Part shown: positions 1-8,647 of the stretch, piece by piece
How the letters are laid out: each line of letters starts with the position of its first letter
How positions within the stretch are numbered: position 1 is the first letter of the stretch
NCBI GenBank assembly: GCA_903911145.1
Contig: CAIWCD010000039.1
Coordinates: 124,001 to 188,000 of the forward strand
Reading direction: 5' to 3'
Source: an uncultured delta proteobacterium
Lineage (GTDB): Bacteria; Myxococcota; Myxococcia; Myxococcales; 40CM-4-68-19
Length of the DNA: 64,000 bases
Made by a program: the position numbers and the translations under genes
The notes under the pieces: model-generated
Told to the model about the DNA's origin: nothing
Databases searched by the model: none
What the model saw: the letters and a program-made list of their open reading frames with translations, nothing else

Positions 1-2
1 GT

Positions 3-263
3 GGCCTCTTTGCGCGCGCCACCGTCCCGTTCGATCTGGCGCTGGCGCTCATCCTGATTTTAGTTGTCATCGGCAACTTATACGCAGTGCGCTTCTGCGC
101 TTCGTGCGGCCGGATGCACCGCAACTTCAAGGCGGGCGTCTGCGTCCGCTGCGGGGCGAAACTCGCGCGCCATGGCTTCACCGATGAGCCGCGACGCACA
201 CCGCTCAATCCGATCGATCCGCTCGGTCGCAAAAAACTGCGCGGGCCGCGATTGCCGGATTAG
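3..263 (+). CDS. C-terminal part of a membrane-anchored zinc-ribbon protein (partial)
   Basis: This reading frame is open at the left edge of the window and ends at TAG 261-263, giving 86 residues. The visible part starts with a hydrophobic stretch of about 20 residues (LALALILILVVIGNLY) that looks like a transmembrane segment. It is followed at once by a CxxC-n-CxxC arrangement (FCASCG ... CVRCG) typical of a small zinc ribbon, and then a basic Pro/Arg tail. No catalytic domain is visible, so the function cannot be given; the upstream part lies outside the window. The frame and the cysteine pairs are clear; the role is unknown. Confidence 0.6.
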   Translation, partial: GLFARATVPFDLALALILILVVIGNLYAVRFCASCGRMHRNFKAGVCVRCGAKLARHGFTDEPRRTPLNPIDPLGRKKLRGPRLPD

Positions 264-370
264 TAGTCACTCCGGCTGCAGTCACATCGCGTGCCTGATA
301 GGTCATTCTCGCGAAGGGCTCCACGCGCAGCAGCTCCCATCCCCTCCGCAGAACCAACCTTGGATTCGCC

Positions 371-919
371 ATGCTCGCCAGCCACCCACGTCTCGGACTG
401 CACCTCTCCCTCGCGGCGCTGATCGCACTCTGCACCGCCTGTAGCTCGAACGATCCCCTCGCCGCGGAGTGCAAGGCACTCAACTCCCGGAATGCATCGG
501 TTGAGCTCGAGCTCGTGGGCTATCACCCCGACGGCGGCGCCTGCCCATCGATCGGCCCGTTCGCAATTCCCGAGGATATCGGGTCGATCGACGGCGGCTC
601 CGTGGCCTGCGGAAACGGCTGCAGTTGCACGCTCGGTGATTACAAAACGGGTGCCAATGCAGAGGTGCACGGCGTCTTCGGAAATCAAGGCACCTACACG
701 ACATGTGAGGGCAGCTTCACGCGGACCTGCAGCGCAGCCGCCAGCTGCACCATGAGCGCGCCCGTCATCTCCGAGACCGATGGCGGTGGATATGCTGTCG
801 TATCGGTCGACGGTTGTTACCTCCCCGACCCGAACACGGCCGATCCCGTCGATTCCTACGGTGAGGTGATCGAGACGTACGGCTGCACCTATCTGTTCGG
901 CGAAGCCAATCTCCCGTAG
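371..919 (+). CDS. Small secreted lipoprotein, Cys-rich, unknown function
   Basis: The gene encodes 182 residues. The N-terminus is a signal peptide with a hydrophobic core and a lipobox-like CTAC ending at Cys24. The -3 position is Cys rather than Leu, so lipidation is likely but not certain. The mature part has about ten more cysteines and short Gly/Asp stretches (DGGxC, CGNGCSC), suggesting a disulfide-bonded extracytoplasmic domain. I recognise no family. The shine-dalgarno sequence is weak. The gene stands alone between a zinc-ribbon gene and a basic-protein gene on the same strand. Confidence 0.6.
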   Translation: MLASHPRLGLHLSLAALIALCTACSSNDPLAAECKALNSRNASVELELVGYHPDGGACPSIGPFAIPEDIGSIDGGSVACGNGCSCTLGDYKTGANAEVHGVFGNQGTYTTCEGSFTRTCSAAASCTMSAPVISETDGGGYAVVSVDGCYLPDPNTADPVDSYGEVIETYGCTYLFGEANLP

Positions 920-1057
920 AGGGAGCCGCGACTCACATGCAGCGGGCACCCAGGTCGCGGTGGTCCCTCTCAGAATCCACCGCGTCTTCGGCGCAAATAA
1001 GTGCGCGGTCCGCGATCGCCGGGGTAGCGTGCGCGAACACCAAAGGGAGCCACGTCC

Positions 1058-1474
1058 TTGAGCAAGATCAAGAAGCCGACAGAGAAGAAGGAATTGAGCT
1101 ACGCGCACGACCGGCGCAACGCGTTTGGCGAGAGCACGCACGCGGCGCGCAAGGCCATCCCGCGCGCGAAGGCCCGCACGCATCGCGCTGAGCGGCACCA
1201 GGTTCACCAGGCGATGCACCTGACCGAGCTCGCGGTGCTGACCGACGGCGAAGTGGCCGAGGACGCGGAGACCGCGCTGGCCGAGGCGAAACTGCAGCGC
1301 CTGCACGGCTTCAAGAAGATTCCCGATGCGCCGCTCGGCGAGATCGTCGCGAAGAAGATCCAGAAGCGCATCTCGCGCGTCGGTCGTCACGTCGCGGCTG
1401 CCAAGATCAAAGCGGTCAAGGCGGCGAAAGCGACGAAGGCAACGAAGGCAAAGCCGGCAACGAAGAAGAAGTAG
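1058..1474 (+). CDS. Basic hypothetical protein with Lys/Ala-rich histone-H1-like tail
   Basis: The gene encodes 138 residues and most likely starts at TTG 1058, which has GGGAG about nine bases upstream. No better ATG is in frame. The N-terminal part is charged, with Lys/Glu and Arg/His clusters. The last 25 residues are repeats of Ala, Lys and Thr (KAAKATKATKAKP) ending in three lysines, like the tail of histone H1-type bacterial DNA-binding proteins. Only the tail resembles those proteins and there is no recognisable DNA-binding fold, so nucleic-acid binding is an inference from charge. It converges on the methyltransferase gene eight bases downstream. Confidence 0.6.
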   Translation: MSKIKKPTEKKELSYAHDRRNAFGESTHAARKAIPRAKARTHRAERHQVHQAMHLTELAVLTDGEVAEDAETALAEAKLQRLHGFKKIPDAPLGEIVAKKIQKRISRVGRHVAAAKIKAVKAAKATKATKAKPATKKK

Positions 1475-1482
1475 CGAAGGCG

Positions 1483-2220
1483 CTACCCGACCCGGCGGGC
1501 GAGAACGATCTGGACGGGCGCGGCTTCCCAGCCCGCCTCGACCAGCGTCGCCTCGGGATCGCGCGGCGCGAAGATCCCGCGGGTGATCGCGCGCAGGCTT
1601 CGCGGCACCACCCGATGCGCGCCACTGCGCAGCAGAGGCACCAGGCCTTCGCGGCGCGTGCGCAGATCTCCTTGCGAGTGCAGTCCGAACCTCTCTGCGA
1701 TCGAGAAGCGCGGCGAGAAGAGCGCGGCGAGATCGACGCTGTCGTATTCGCGGACGTGGAGCGGATCGCGCGGGTGCAGGCGCGCCTCGCCACGGCCGAG
1801 CGGCGTCGAGAGCAGAAGGAGCCCTCCCGGCGCGAGCACGCGGTGGAGCTCCTCGATGAACGCGGGCGCATCGCGCAGCCGCTCGATCGTCTCGAAGCTC
1901 ACGGCCACGTCGACCTCGCGCGAGCCGAGAGGGAGGAGCCGCCCGTCACCGAGGCGGAACGAAAGTCGCGGCGCGAAGAACTGCTGCTGCGCCCAGTCGA
2001 TCGCCTCGCGATCTTCGTCGACGCCGATCACTTGAGCTGCGCCTCGCTCGGCGAGCATCCACGCGCCGTAGCCGGTGCTGCACGAGCAGTCGAGCACGCG
2101 CTTGCCGCTCGTCCATCGAGCCGCGAGATCGTAGCAGAGCCACTCGGCCGTCTGGCGTCGCCGATCACCCGGCTCGCCTCGCGCCGTCGGCCAGAGCTCC
2201 TGTGGGGCGCTTGGACGCAC
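1483..2220 (-). CDS. SAM-dependent class I methyltransferase
   Basis: The gene encodes 245 residues and begins at GTG, with AGAAGG six bases upstream. It has a Rossmann methyltransferase core. Motif I is VLDCSCSTGYGAWML (residues about 42-56); an acidic residue ends the second strand (VIGVDED); motif III/post-I is present (FRLGDGRLLPL); and the catalytic-domain signature VSFETIERLRD is followed by HRVLAPGGLLLLSTP. This is the Methyltransf_11/ubiE-like pattern used on small molecules or glycans. It lies 27 bases downstream of asnB on the same strand, so the two are probably co-transcribed. Such pairs often occur in envelope polysaccharide or natural-product modification. The substrate is unknown. 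Confidence 0.8.
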   Translation of the reverse strand: MRPSAPQELWPTARGEPGDRRRQTAEWLCYDLAARWTSGKRVLDCSCSTGYGAWMLAERGAAQVIGVDEDREAIDWAQQQFFAPRLSFRLGDGRLLPLGSREVDVAVSFETIERLRDAPAFIEELHRVLAPGGLLLLSTPLGRGEARLHPRDPLHVREYDSVDLAALFSPRFSIAERFGLHSQGDLRTRREGLVPLLRSGAHRVVPRSLRAITRGIFAPRDPEATLVEAGWEAAPVQIVLARRVG

Positions 2221-2247
2221 GATGGCCTTCTACCTCACGCGCCGGCT

Positions 2248-4206
2248 CTACGTGGGTCGCGTCTGCCGCGCCCAGGCATCGAGCGCGATCAGATTCCAGA
2301 CCTCCTGCGCGAGCCACTGCTTGCCGGCGCGGAAGTCGCTCCAGATTCGCTCTCTGGCCCGCGGCGCGAACCAGTCCGCGAGCGGAGAGGTGGGGCTGGC
2401 AAACCCTTCGTGTACGATCGACACGAACCTCGGATCGTGAAGCCAGCTCTGCAGCGGCGCGCCGAACCCCTGCTTGGGCCGATACGCAAACTGCGCTCCC
2501 ATCCGCTGCGCGACGAGTGCTTTGAGCGGCCGCTTGCCGAACGTCTCCTCGGCGGCGCCTGTGATTCGGGACACGAGAAAATCGAGCGGCAGTGCATCGG
2601 CGAGCGCGATCACGTCGTCGTCGAGCAGCGGCGCGCGCACCTCGAGCGCCGCCCGCATCGCGCAGATGTCGACCTTCTTGAGGATGTCTCCGGGCAGATA
2701 GACCCGCCGGTCGCAGAGCATCGCCGCGCGCAGCGCCGCACCGTCGCGCGGCACTCGGGCGAGCATCTCCTGCGCGAGATCCCGGGGAGCACTGGTCGCG
2801 TGTCCGAAGAGCGGCGCGAGCTGATCTCGCGAGCGATCGGCCCGCGTGATTCGCATCATCAAGAGCTGCCGCAGCGCAGGATCGGCGAGCGCATCCGGAG
2901 CATCCGCCGCTGCGTCGAGACCCTTGCGCAGCGGCTTGATGAGTTGGGCGATGCGCGCGGAAAGTGGCGCTGGGAGCCGCTTTGCGCTCTCTCTCGCAAA
3001 TCCGACCGCGCGTCCGAACGTGCTGCGCAGGAGCCCCGCGCGCCCACCAGCGCTGGCAGCATCCGAGGCCTGCAGATGGCGCAGATACGTTCCGTAGCCG
3101 CCGAAGATCTCGTCGCCGCCATCGCCCGCGAGCACGACCTTCACGCTCTTGGCGGTCTCGCGCGACATCGCCAGCACCGGCACGGCAGAGGAGTCACCGA
3201 ATGGTTCATCAAAATGCGCGAGGATCTCCTGCGCGACGCCCGGTGCATCGAGCGTGATCTCCAGCTCGGTATGCTCGGAGCCGATGGCGCGCGCGACCTG
3301 CGCGGCAAAGGGGCGCTCGTCACTCTCGCCGCGAAAGCCGACGGTGAATGTGCGCAGCTTGCCCGGAACCTGGGACGCGGCCGAGAGAGCCACCAGCGTC
3401 GAATCGATGCCGCCTGACAGAAAGACGCCGAGCGGCACATCGGCGCGCAGTCGGATCCGCGTCGCCTCGTGCACGGCCGCATCGACGCGCGCGCAGGCCT
3501 CATCGAAGGAGAGGTTCGCCGGAACGCGCGGGGCGCAGTCGGGCGCATAGAGCGACCTTCGCGTTCGCCCATCCTCGACGACGATGAACTCGCCCGCCTG
3601 CAGCCGCTCGATGTCGCGAAACAGCCGCAGCTGCTCGGGCACGTACATCCAATCGAGATAGGCCGCGATTGCCTCGGGCTCGATGGCGCGCGAGATCTCG
3701 GGCAGCGCAAAGAGCGCCTTCGCCTCCGACGCGAACGCGAAGAGCCTCCCGGGCAGGATCGCCATCTGCACGGGCTTCTTCCCGAGCGGATCGCGCACGA
3801 CCGTGAGCCGTCTCGCGGCGCGCTCCCAGATCGCGAAGGCGAACATTCCGCGCAATTTCTCGAAGAGCGAGTCTCCCCAGACTGCGTGGCCCACGAGTAA
3901 TACTTCGGTATCACTCGTCGTCTGGAACGAGTGCCCGAGACGCACCAGCTCTTCGCGCAGCTCGACGTAGTTGTAGATCTCGCCGTTGAAGACGATCGCG
4001 CGCCCGAGATCTGCCCGCTCCATCGGCTGCGCGCCGGTCTCGAGATCGATGATCGAGAGCCGCCGATGCGCAAGACCAAGCGGCCCCTCCGCGAGAATGC
4101 CCGCGCCATCCGGGCCGCGATGGGCAAGGCGCGCCTCCATCTCGCGCAGGAGCGCAGGATCGGCAGCCGCACCGTCGAGTCGTAAGAATCCAGCGATTCC
4201 ACACAT
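2248..4206 (-). CDS. asnB: Asparagine synthase (glutamine-hydrolysing)
   Basis: The gene encodes 652 residues, the usual length for AsnB. The start is fixed by the N-terminal nucleophile: Met is followed by Cys2-Gly-Ile (MCGIAGF). The class II glutamine amidotransferase domain covers about residues 1-190, with RGPDG, NGEIYNY and SDTEVLL motifs. The synthetase domain follows, with the ATP-pyrophosphatase loop SGGIDS at residues 264-269 and a second nucleotide-binding GDGGDEIFGGY. The enzyme transfers glutamine-derived ammonia to an activated carboxylate, normally aspartate. Paralogues in envelope or natural-product clusters can amidate other substrates, and its neighbour methyltransferase leaves that open. 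All key residues are present. Confidence 0.92.
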   Translation of the reverse strand: MCGIAGFLRLDGAAADPALLREMEARLAHRGPDGAGILAEGPLGLAHRRLSIIDLETGAQPMERADLGRAIVFNGEIYNYVELREELVRLGHSFQTTSDTEVLLVGHAVWGDSLFEKLRGMFAFAIWERAARRLTVVRDPLGKKPVQMAILPGRLFAFASEAKALFALPEISRAIEPEAIAAYLDWMYVPEQLRLFRDIERLQAGEFIVVEDGRTRRSLYAPDCAPRVPANLSFDEACARVDAAVHEATRIRLRADVPLGVFLSGGIDSTLVALSAASQVPGKLRTFTVGFRGESDERPFAAQVARAIGSEHTELEITLDAPGVAQEILAHFDEPFGDSSAVPVLAMSRETAKSVKVVLAGDGGDEIFGGYGTYLRHLQASDAASAGGRAGLLRSTFGRAVGFARESAKRLPAPLSARIAQLIKPLRKGLDAAADAPDALADPALRQLLMMRITRADRSRDQLAPLFGHATSAPRDLAQEMLARVPRDGAALRAAMLCDRRVYLPGDILKKVDICAMRAALEVRAPLLDDDVIALADALPLDFLVSRITGAAEETFGKRPLKALVAQRMGAQFAYRPKQGFGAPLQSWLHDPRFVSIVHEGFASPTSPLADWFAPRARERIWSDFRAGKQWLAQEVWNLIALDAWARQTRPT

Positions 4207-4277
4207 AGGGAGCGCACTCTATGTCGACAGCGCGAAAAGTCGCGCAGCCAGCAGGTGCCGCAGAAGCGCGTGTGGGG

Positions 4278-5003
4278 CTACTTCGCGGCAGGCTCAGCAG
4301 CGCGCAAAGCCGCACTGGGCGCGGTCCACATCATCGCTTCGCGAACCGGAGGCCAGCGAAATCCGTAGAGGCGCGAGAAGTGCCACCACTCTTTGGGATT
4401 GGGCCTGAAGCCCGCACTGTTCATCGCCGTGATCAGCAGATCGCGATTTTCTTTCTCTCTGCCCGCGGGCAGAGCTGCATCGGCCGCGGCTCGAGGGCCG
4501 AACGCATCGAATCCAGTCGGGAGCGCCACCAGCTTGCCTTCGCGATCGGCGAGCGCGAGATCGATCGCGACGCCGCGTTCGTGAAGACTGCCGCGCTTCG
4601 GATCGGCGACAGCGCCAGGATGGGGATGGGCGCGAAAGAGCGCCTCTTGCGCTGCGTGCGGACGGGCGCAGTCCCACGCGACGAGACGTAAGCCCCGCGG
4701 TTCGAGCGCGTGCGCAACACCAGCGAGCCGCTCGGCGATGCTCTTGCGCAACAGGCAGCGCGCATCGGGAGGGTAGAGCGCGTGCCCGGTGATGTTCTGG
4801 GACGTCGCGTACGCGAGCTGTACGAGCAGCCCTGGCACGACGAGCGACGCATCGACGAGGGGATCGTCGGCGTCAGAGACAGCCGGAAGCTGCTCGGGAC
4901 CGAACCGCGCCGCAGCGTGCGACGCGGCCTCATCGCCCGCGGCGGCAGCGCCCCTCGAGAGGAGCGCTGCGACGCACAGCCAGGCGAGGCACGGACGCGC
5001 CAA
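4278..5003 (-). CDS. VanX/DdpX-like D-Ala-D-Ala dipeptidase (M15D), exported
   Basis: The reading frame is open far upstream, overlapping the preceding gene in another frame. I place the start at TTG 5003, because this gives a good signal peptide (MARPCLAWLCVAALL ... AAAA) and 241 residues. The mature part carries the M15D zinc motifs: SLHERGVAIDLAL (SxHxxGxAxD, His and Asp ligands), the distal catalytic Glu and His ligand in KEWWHF, and the Arg of WDCARP, equivalent to the substrate-contacting Arg in VanX. Family members cleave D-Ala-D-Ala and act in cell-wall turnover or, in vancomycin-resistance operons, in depleting the dipeptide. No vanH/vanA/vanR/vanS genes are nearby, so peptidoglycan recycling in the periplasm is the better guess. 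The start codon is uncertain. Confidence 0.8.
   Translation of the reverse strand: MARPCLAWLCVAALLSRGAAAAGDEAASHAAARFGPEQLPAVSDADDPLVDASLVVPGLLVQLAYATSQNITGHALYPPDARCLLRKSIAERLAGVAHALEPRGLRLVAWDCARPHAAQEALFRAHPHPGAVADPKRGSLHERGVAIDLALADREGKLVALPTGFDAFGPRAAADAALPAGREKENRDLLITAMNSAGFRPNPKEWWHFSRLYGFRWPPVREAMMWTAPSAALRAAEPAAK
4301..4326 (+). repeat. Dispersed GC-rich repeat (type G), copy 1
   Basis: This copy contains the core CCGCaCTGGGcGCGG preceded by CGCGCAAAG. It lies in the last codons of the VanX-like gene, so its complement is translated as part of the C-terminus (around SAALRA). It is one of about eight near-identical copies in the window; see the finding on the dispersed repeat. Confidence 0.6.
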
Positions 5004-5014
5004 CTGCGGGCGCG

Positions 5015-5341
5015 CTACTTCAGACGGCGCAGCGCGCGGACGATCTTGTCCTTCTCCTTGGCGCGCGTGGCCGCCACGGGAGCCGGGCGCTTGGCCTGCA
5101 CGCTTGCCGACCGGGCCGCGAGCTTCTGCGACAGCTCGATCTCCAGCGCGAGCAGCTCGCTGCGCGCCTCGACGTTGCCCTGCCCGCGACGGGGCAGCGC
5201 TTGCGTCCGGCTGATCTGCGCGCCTGAACGCATCCGCGCGATCTTCTCTTCGCGGGCGCTCAGGTTCTGCGCGGCAGTGCGGAGCAGTTCGCGCACTTCG
5301 GTGGTGGTGACGGTGCTCGACGGGGACTTTTGGCTTGCCAT
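5015..5341 (-). CDS. Small coiled-coil hypothetical protein
   Basis: The gene encodes 108 residues and starts at ATG, with AAGGAG nine bases upstream. The protein is polar and helical. Residues about 15-40 (EVRELLRTAAQNLSAREEKI) and 60-80 (EARSELLALEIELSQKLAAR) show heptad-like spacing of Leu/Ala, followed by a basic tail. There is no signal peptide and no cysteine. The stop codon lies about 12 bases before the proposed start of the VanX-like gene on the same strand, so the two may be co-transcribed. I recognise no family; a structural or scaffold role is only a guess. Confidence 0.6.
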   Translation of the reverse strand: MASQKSPSSTVTTTEVRELLRTAAQNLSAREEKIARMRSGAQISRTQALPRRGQGNVEARSELLALEIELSQKLAARSASVQAKRPAPVAATRAKEKDKIVRALRRLK

Positions 5342-5525
5342 GCGGGCTCATCTCCTTGCGATGGGATTCAGCCTAGTCGTGCTGCGAGAGAGATCAATTT
5401 TTCGACTCTCCGTCGAACGACCGATCCTGCTGCCGCTTCCCTGCGCCTTCGTGAAGAAGAGGCTGCGCCCCTCGCTGCAGCCTGTCCAGTTTCCTTCCGC
5501 GAGACTTCTCTGCCCGCTCGTTCGA

Positions 5526-6998
5526 TCACTCGAGCGTGAGCTGCGCGGCCCGTTTCTCACTCTGTGCGCCGCTTCCCCAGCGCGACAGATAGTCATCGAG
5601 ATCGAACTTGCTGCGCGTCGAGCGGCTGGTCATCGAGCGCACGGTTCCGTAGATCGCCCGCTCGGGAAACGGCCGATCGTGCAGGCCGAGGCACCAGAGA
5701 AAATTGCTGTCGCTGCAGGCGTCGCGACCATCGAGCGCGTACTTGTCGTTGAGCGTGCGCATCCGCCGCAGCGCCTCGTTCGCGTCGCGGCTCCAGGTCA
5801 AGAGCAGCTTGCCCCAGAGCATCCGGAGATAGCCGTGGATGCGGCCCTCCGCGACGAGCTGGCGCTGCGCGGCGTTCCAGATCTCATCGGGACTCTCCGC
5901 ATTTTCCAGCGCACGATCGTCGAGGAGTACGGGCCGCGGATCGCTCTCGTGGAGAGAGAGCGTCGCGCGCGCCCAGGCGGGGAGCGCCTCGATGCTCTGG
6001 TGCCGCGGCTCACGCGTGCAGAAGTTGAACGCCAGCTCGCGCCGCACGATCAGCTCCTCGAGAAACGACGCGCGATCGACCTCCGGAGCGTTCGCAGCGC
6101 GGACGGCGAGCGCGATCTCGATTGCGCCCAGATGGCCGAAGTGGAGAAAGGGCGACAGCCAGCTCGTCTGCGACAGGGAGGGTTCGTTGCGCCGCTCGGC
6201 GTAGCCTTTGAGATCGCGCTTGAGAAACGCCGCGAGTCGTTGCTGGGCGCTGGCGCGACCGCCGCGCAGCGCACGCACTGGAGCCACCGTGTGGTCGATG
6301 GGCAGGCCCGCGATCAGCGCGTCGAGCTGTGCGTCGCTCTCGAGCGAACTCTCGTCGAATCCCCAATCGAGATTTCGCGGTGCCGCCACGCGAGCGGGGA
6401 TTTCCGGGATCTCGCAGAGCAGCTCGTCGAGACGCTTGTGCAGCTTGGGCCGCAGCGTGCGCGCACCGATCTCGACCTTCTCGGAGATGGCGAGAGGCGC
6501 GATCCCGGCCGCGTCCACCAGTTCGACGCGCACGGGAGCACGCCGAGCAAACGCGCGCGTCTGCTCGGGATGAATGAAGGTCGGCAGCCAGTCGGTGACA
6601 GCCAGGCAGGAGCGGGCCGCGAGCGCATGCAGCACGCCTCGGGGAGAGTCTGGACGCTCGAGGAAGAAGCGATACGCGACGCCGCGAGAGGCCGCTTCGC
6701 GCGCATTGTCGGCCGCTCCCTCGAGCACGAAGCGATGGAAGCGATCGCTCGCGTGCGGGTAGTTGAACTTGAGCGCTTCGTAGACGACGAGCGGACGGTT
6801 GAGCTCGTTGGCGCGCCGCTGCGCATGGGCGAACGCGAGGTTCTGGCCGAGGCGCCGCTGGCCCTGCAGCCAGAGCAGCACGAAGCCATTCTCTGGCTTC
6901 TCCGGCGCATCGTTGAGCGCGCGCACCCGCTCGTGGAGCAGCTGCGTGAGGCGCGCATTGCCTGCCTGGGAGAGCGGACTATTCGGTGCCCGGCTCAT
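5526..6998 (-). CDS. phr: Class II deoxyribodipyrimidine (CPD) photolyase
   Basis: From ATG 6998 the protein is 490 residues; an ATG at 7019 would add seven residues but has no ribosome site. It repairs UV-induced cyclobutane pyrimidine dimers in DNA using blue light and FADH-. The N-terminal antenna-domain signature FVLLWLQGQRRLGQNLAFAHAQ is followed by the FAD-binding C-terminal domain. That domain contains the class II hallmark block: the LRMLWGK region, then LNDKYALDGRDACSDSNFLW and GLHDRPFPER near residues 420-465. This block separates class II enzymes from class I and cryptochromes. The start overlaps the end of the upstream lipoprotein gene by 20 bases, implying translational coupling to a gene with no obvious link to DNA repair. 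Confidence 0.9.
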   Translation of the reverse strand: MSRAPNSPLSQAGNARLTQLLHERVRALNDAPEKPENGFVLLWLQGQRRLGQNLAFAHAQRRANELNRPLVVYEALKFNYPHASDRFHRFVLEGAADNAREAASRGVAYRFFLERPDSPRGVLHALAARSCLAVTDWLPTFIHPEQTRAFARRAPVRVELVDAAGIAPLAISEKVEIGARTLRPKLHKRLDELLCEIPEIPARVAAPRNLDWGFDESSLESDAQLDALIAGLPIDHTVAPVRALRGGRASAQQRLAAFLKRDLKGYAERRNEPSLSQTSWLSPFLHFGHLGAIEIALAVRAANAPEVDRASFLEELIVRRELAFNFCTREPRHQSIEALPAWARATLSLHESDPRPVLLDDRALENAESPDEIWNAAQRQLVAEGRIHGYLRMLWGKLLLTWSRDANEALRRMRTLNDKYALDGRDACSDSNFLWCLGLHDRPFPERAIYGTVRSMTSRSTRSKFDLDDYLSRWGSGAQSEKRAAQLTLE

Positions 6999-8070
6999 CG
7001 TCCTCGACCGGCTCTTCATTCGAGGGCGTGCCGCCGGGCCCGAGCTTGCCCATGAAGCGCAGCGGATCCTTCACGCCGTGCGGCGCAGATGGGTCGGGCT
7101 CGAATGCCGGCACGTGCACCACGACGCTCTTGCCAACCTCACTGGTGCTGATCGAGACGGTGAGCGACAGCTCGGCGGGCGAGGCCTCCTTGCTGGCGGG
7201 CGCAACGCGAAACTGTCCGTGCAGCTCGGCCGCGAGGGGCGCGCCCGTCTGCGCATCGACAAAGAGCGAGCCGCTCACCGATGTCGGCTGCTCCTTCTCG
7301 CGGATCTCCAGACGGCGGGCCGTGTCGGGATCGGGCCCGAGAGCCTTGCCGGCCTGTCCCGGCGGTGGCTCGGGGTAGACGGGCGGCGGCAGCTCGCCAT
7401 CGATCTTCTCTTTCGGGATCGCACCGAATCCCGCGACTGCATATTCGATCGCGGCGCGCCCGCCCGACTTCGCCTCGCCGACCATCCGCAGCTTGAGCCC
7501 GCGCGAAAGCCTGTCGAACGTCGCGAGCGCGCCCAGTGCCTGCTCGCGCGCGATCGTCGGATCGGTCCGGTCGGTGCGCCGCTTGTGGAACGCGCCGAAG
7601 AGGCTGCGCGCGTAGGCTCCGCCGCCAGCCCAGACCAGCTCGAATCCGCGGTTGTGATCGTTCTTCAGCTCGACGGAGAAGTCTCCGTTCGCGCTCTGCG
7701 ACAGGGCGACGTCTTCGGTCAGCGCCACGAGCTGATCGGAATCGACGCCGCCGTCGGCGAGATGGGCCGCAGCTCCCCTGTGCCAATCGAACGAGACGCG
7801 GCTCGTGGTCTTGTGCGCGCCAAGCCGGTGGGCGATCTCCGCTTGCGGCATGCGCAGGATTCTCTCGGCGAGCACGCCGTCCGCGCCCAGCCTGCGCGCG
7901 TCGAGCTTCTCCTGCGCCTCGGCCTGTGCGCCCACAGGCTGCTCGGGCGAGAAGATGCGCGCCTTGGCGGCCTGGTCTTCGCTGCGCTTGCAGGCCGGCA
8001 CGCAGAGGGTGCCGCAGAGTGCGCCGAGCAGAAGGGCAGCGCGCGCGTTGCGTTCGAAAGGGAGATTCAT
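6979..8070 (-). CDS. Lipoprotein of unknown function
   Basis: The gene encodes 363 residues and starts at ATG with GGGAG nearby. The signal peptide ends in the lipobox VPAC (Cys27). The mature protein has mixed alpha/beta composition, a central SFDWHRGAAAHLADGG motif, a Pro-rich hinge (PPPVYPEPPPGQAG, about residue 230) and an acidic C-terminus (EEPVEDDEPGTE). A segment with VSGSLFVDAQTGAPLAAELHG near residues 265-285 resembles the final strands of LolA/LolB- or LppX-type folds, in which an exported protein carries lipid, but this is a weak impression. It sits first in a two-gene unit with the photolyase. Confidence 0.6.
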   Translation of the reverse strand: MNLPFERNARAALLLGALCGTLCVPACKRSEDQAAKARIFSPEQPVGAQAEAQEKLDARRLGADGVLAERILRMPQAEIAHRLGAHKTTSRVSFDWHRGAAAHLADGGVDSDQLVALTEDVALSQSANGDFSVELKNDHNRGFELVWAGGGAYARSLFGAFHKRRTDRTDPTIAREQALGALATFDRLSRGLKLRMVGEAKSGGRAAIEYAVAGFGAIPKEKIDGELPPPVYPEPPPGQAGKALGPDPDTARRLEIREKEQPTSVSGSLFVDAQTGAPLAAELHGQFRVAPASKEASPAELSLTVSISTSEVGKSVVVHVPAFEPDPSAPHGVKDPLRFMGKLGPGGTPSNEEPVEDDEPGTE

Positions 8071-8104
8071 GCGGCGCGGAACCTAGCACTGCGCGCGCCC
8101 CGCC

Positions 8105-8647
8105 TCATCCCCAGAAGTAGTGCCCGATGTAGTGCGCGATGGTGACGCTGGCGATGAAGCCCGTGAGATCCGCGAGCAGACCGGCCGCGAGCGCGTGGCG
8201 ATATTTCGTGATGCCGACCGCGCCGCAGTAGACGCTCAGGACGTAGAACGTCGTCTCGGTGGATCCCTGCAGCATCGAGCCGAGGCGACCTGCGTACGAG
8301 TCGGGGCCCAGGGCCGGATCGCTGAAGATGCCGGCGAGAATTCCGGTGGCGCCGCTGCCCGAGAATGGGCGCACCAGCGCGAGTGGCAGGACCTCGGGCG
8401 GGACACCGAAGAAGTTCGTCACGGGCGCGATGCTGCGCGAGATCGCGTCCATCGCGCCCGAAGCGCGGAAGGCACCGACCGCCGCGAGAATGGCGACGAG
8501 ATAGGGAAGGATGCGCAGCGCGACCGAGAATCCCTCCTTCGCGCCCTCGACGAACGCCTCGTAGACCTTCACGCCATTCGCATATCCGTATGCGGGAATC
8601 CCGACGATGAGCAGCGCGAGCAGCCACGATGAGGCGTGCGCGATCAT
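8105..8647 (-). CDS. spmB: Spore maturation protein B family (nucleoside recognition/Gate domain)
   Basis: The gene encodes 180 residues of an integral membrane protein with four to five hydrophobic segments. It carries the Gate-domain pattern GVPPEVLPLALVRPFSGSGA, followed by SDPALGPDSYAGRLGSMLQGSTETTFYVL and Ser/Gly-rich membrane loops typical of SpmB. In Bacillus spmA/spmB mutants are defective in spore core dehydration. The same pair is common in non-sporulating Gram-negative bacteria with unknown transport function. Its ATG overlaps the spmA stop (ATGA, 4 bases), so the two are translationally coupled. Confidence 0.85.
   Translation of the reverse strand: MIAHASSWLLALLIVGIPAYGYANGVKVYEAFVEGAKEGFSVALRILPYLVAILAAVGAFRASGAMDAISRSIAPVTNFFGVPPEVLPLALVRPFSGSGATGILAGIFSDPALGPDSYAGRLGSMLQGSTETTFYVLSVYCGAVGITKYRHALAAGLLADLTGFIASVTIAHYIGHYFWG

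Noticed and set aside
1058-1474. Histone H1-like DNA-binding protein
   Set aside because: Only the C-terminal Lys/Ala tail is similar; nothing in the rest supports the assignment, so it is left hypothetical.
1615-3417. A 600-residue reading frame on the plus strand antisense to the methyltransferase and asnB
   Set aside because: High-GC antisense shadow: Arg/Glu/Ala-rich with no domain. The minus-strand genes have full family motifs.
4278-5003. Vancomycin resistance locus
   Set aside because: A VanX-like gene alone; no vanH, vanA-type ligase or two-component regulator is adjacent.
4710-7055. A 781-residue plus-strand reading frame across the VanX-like and photolyase genes
   Set aside because: Shadow frame with no recognisable domain; both antisense genes are well supported.
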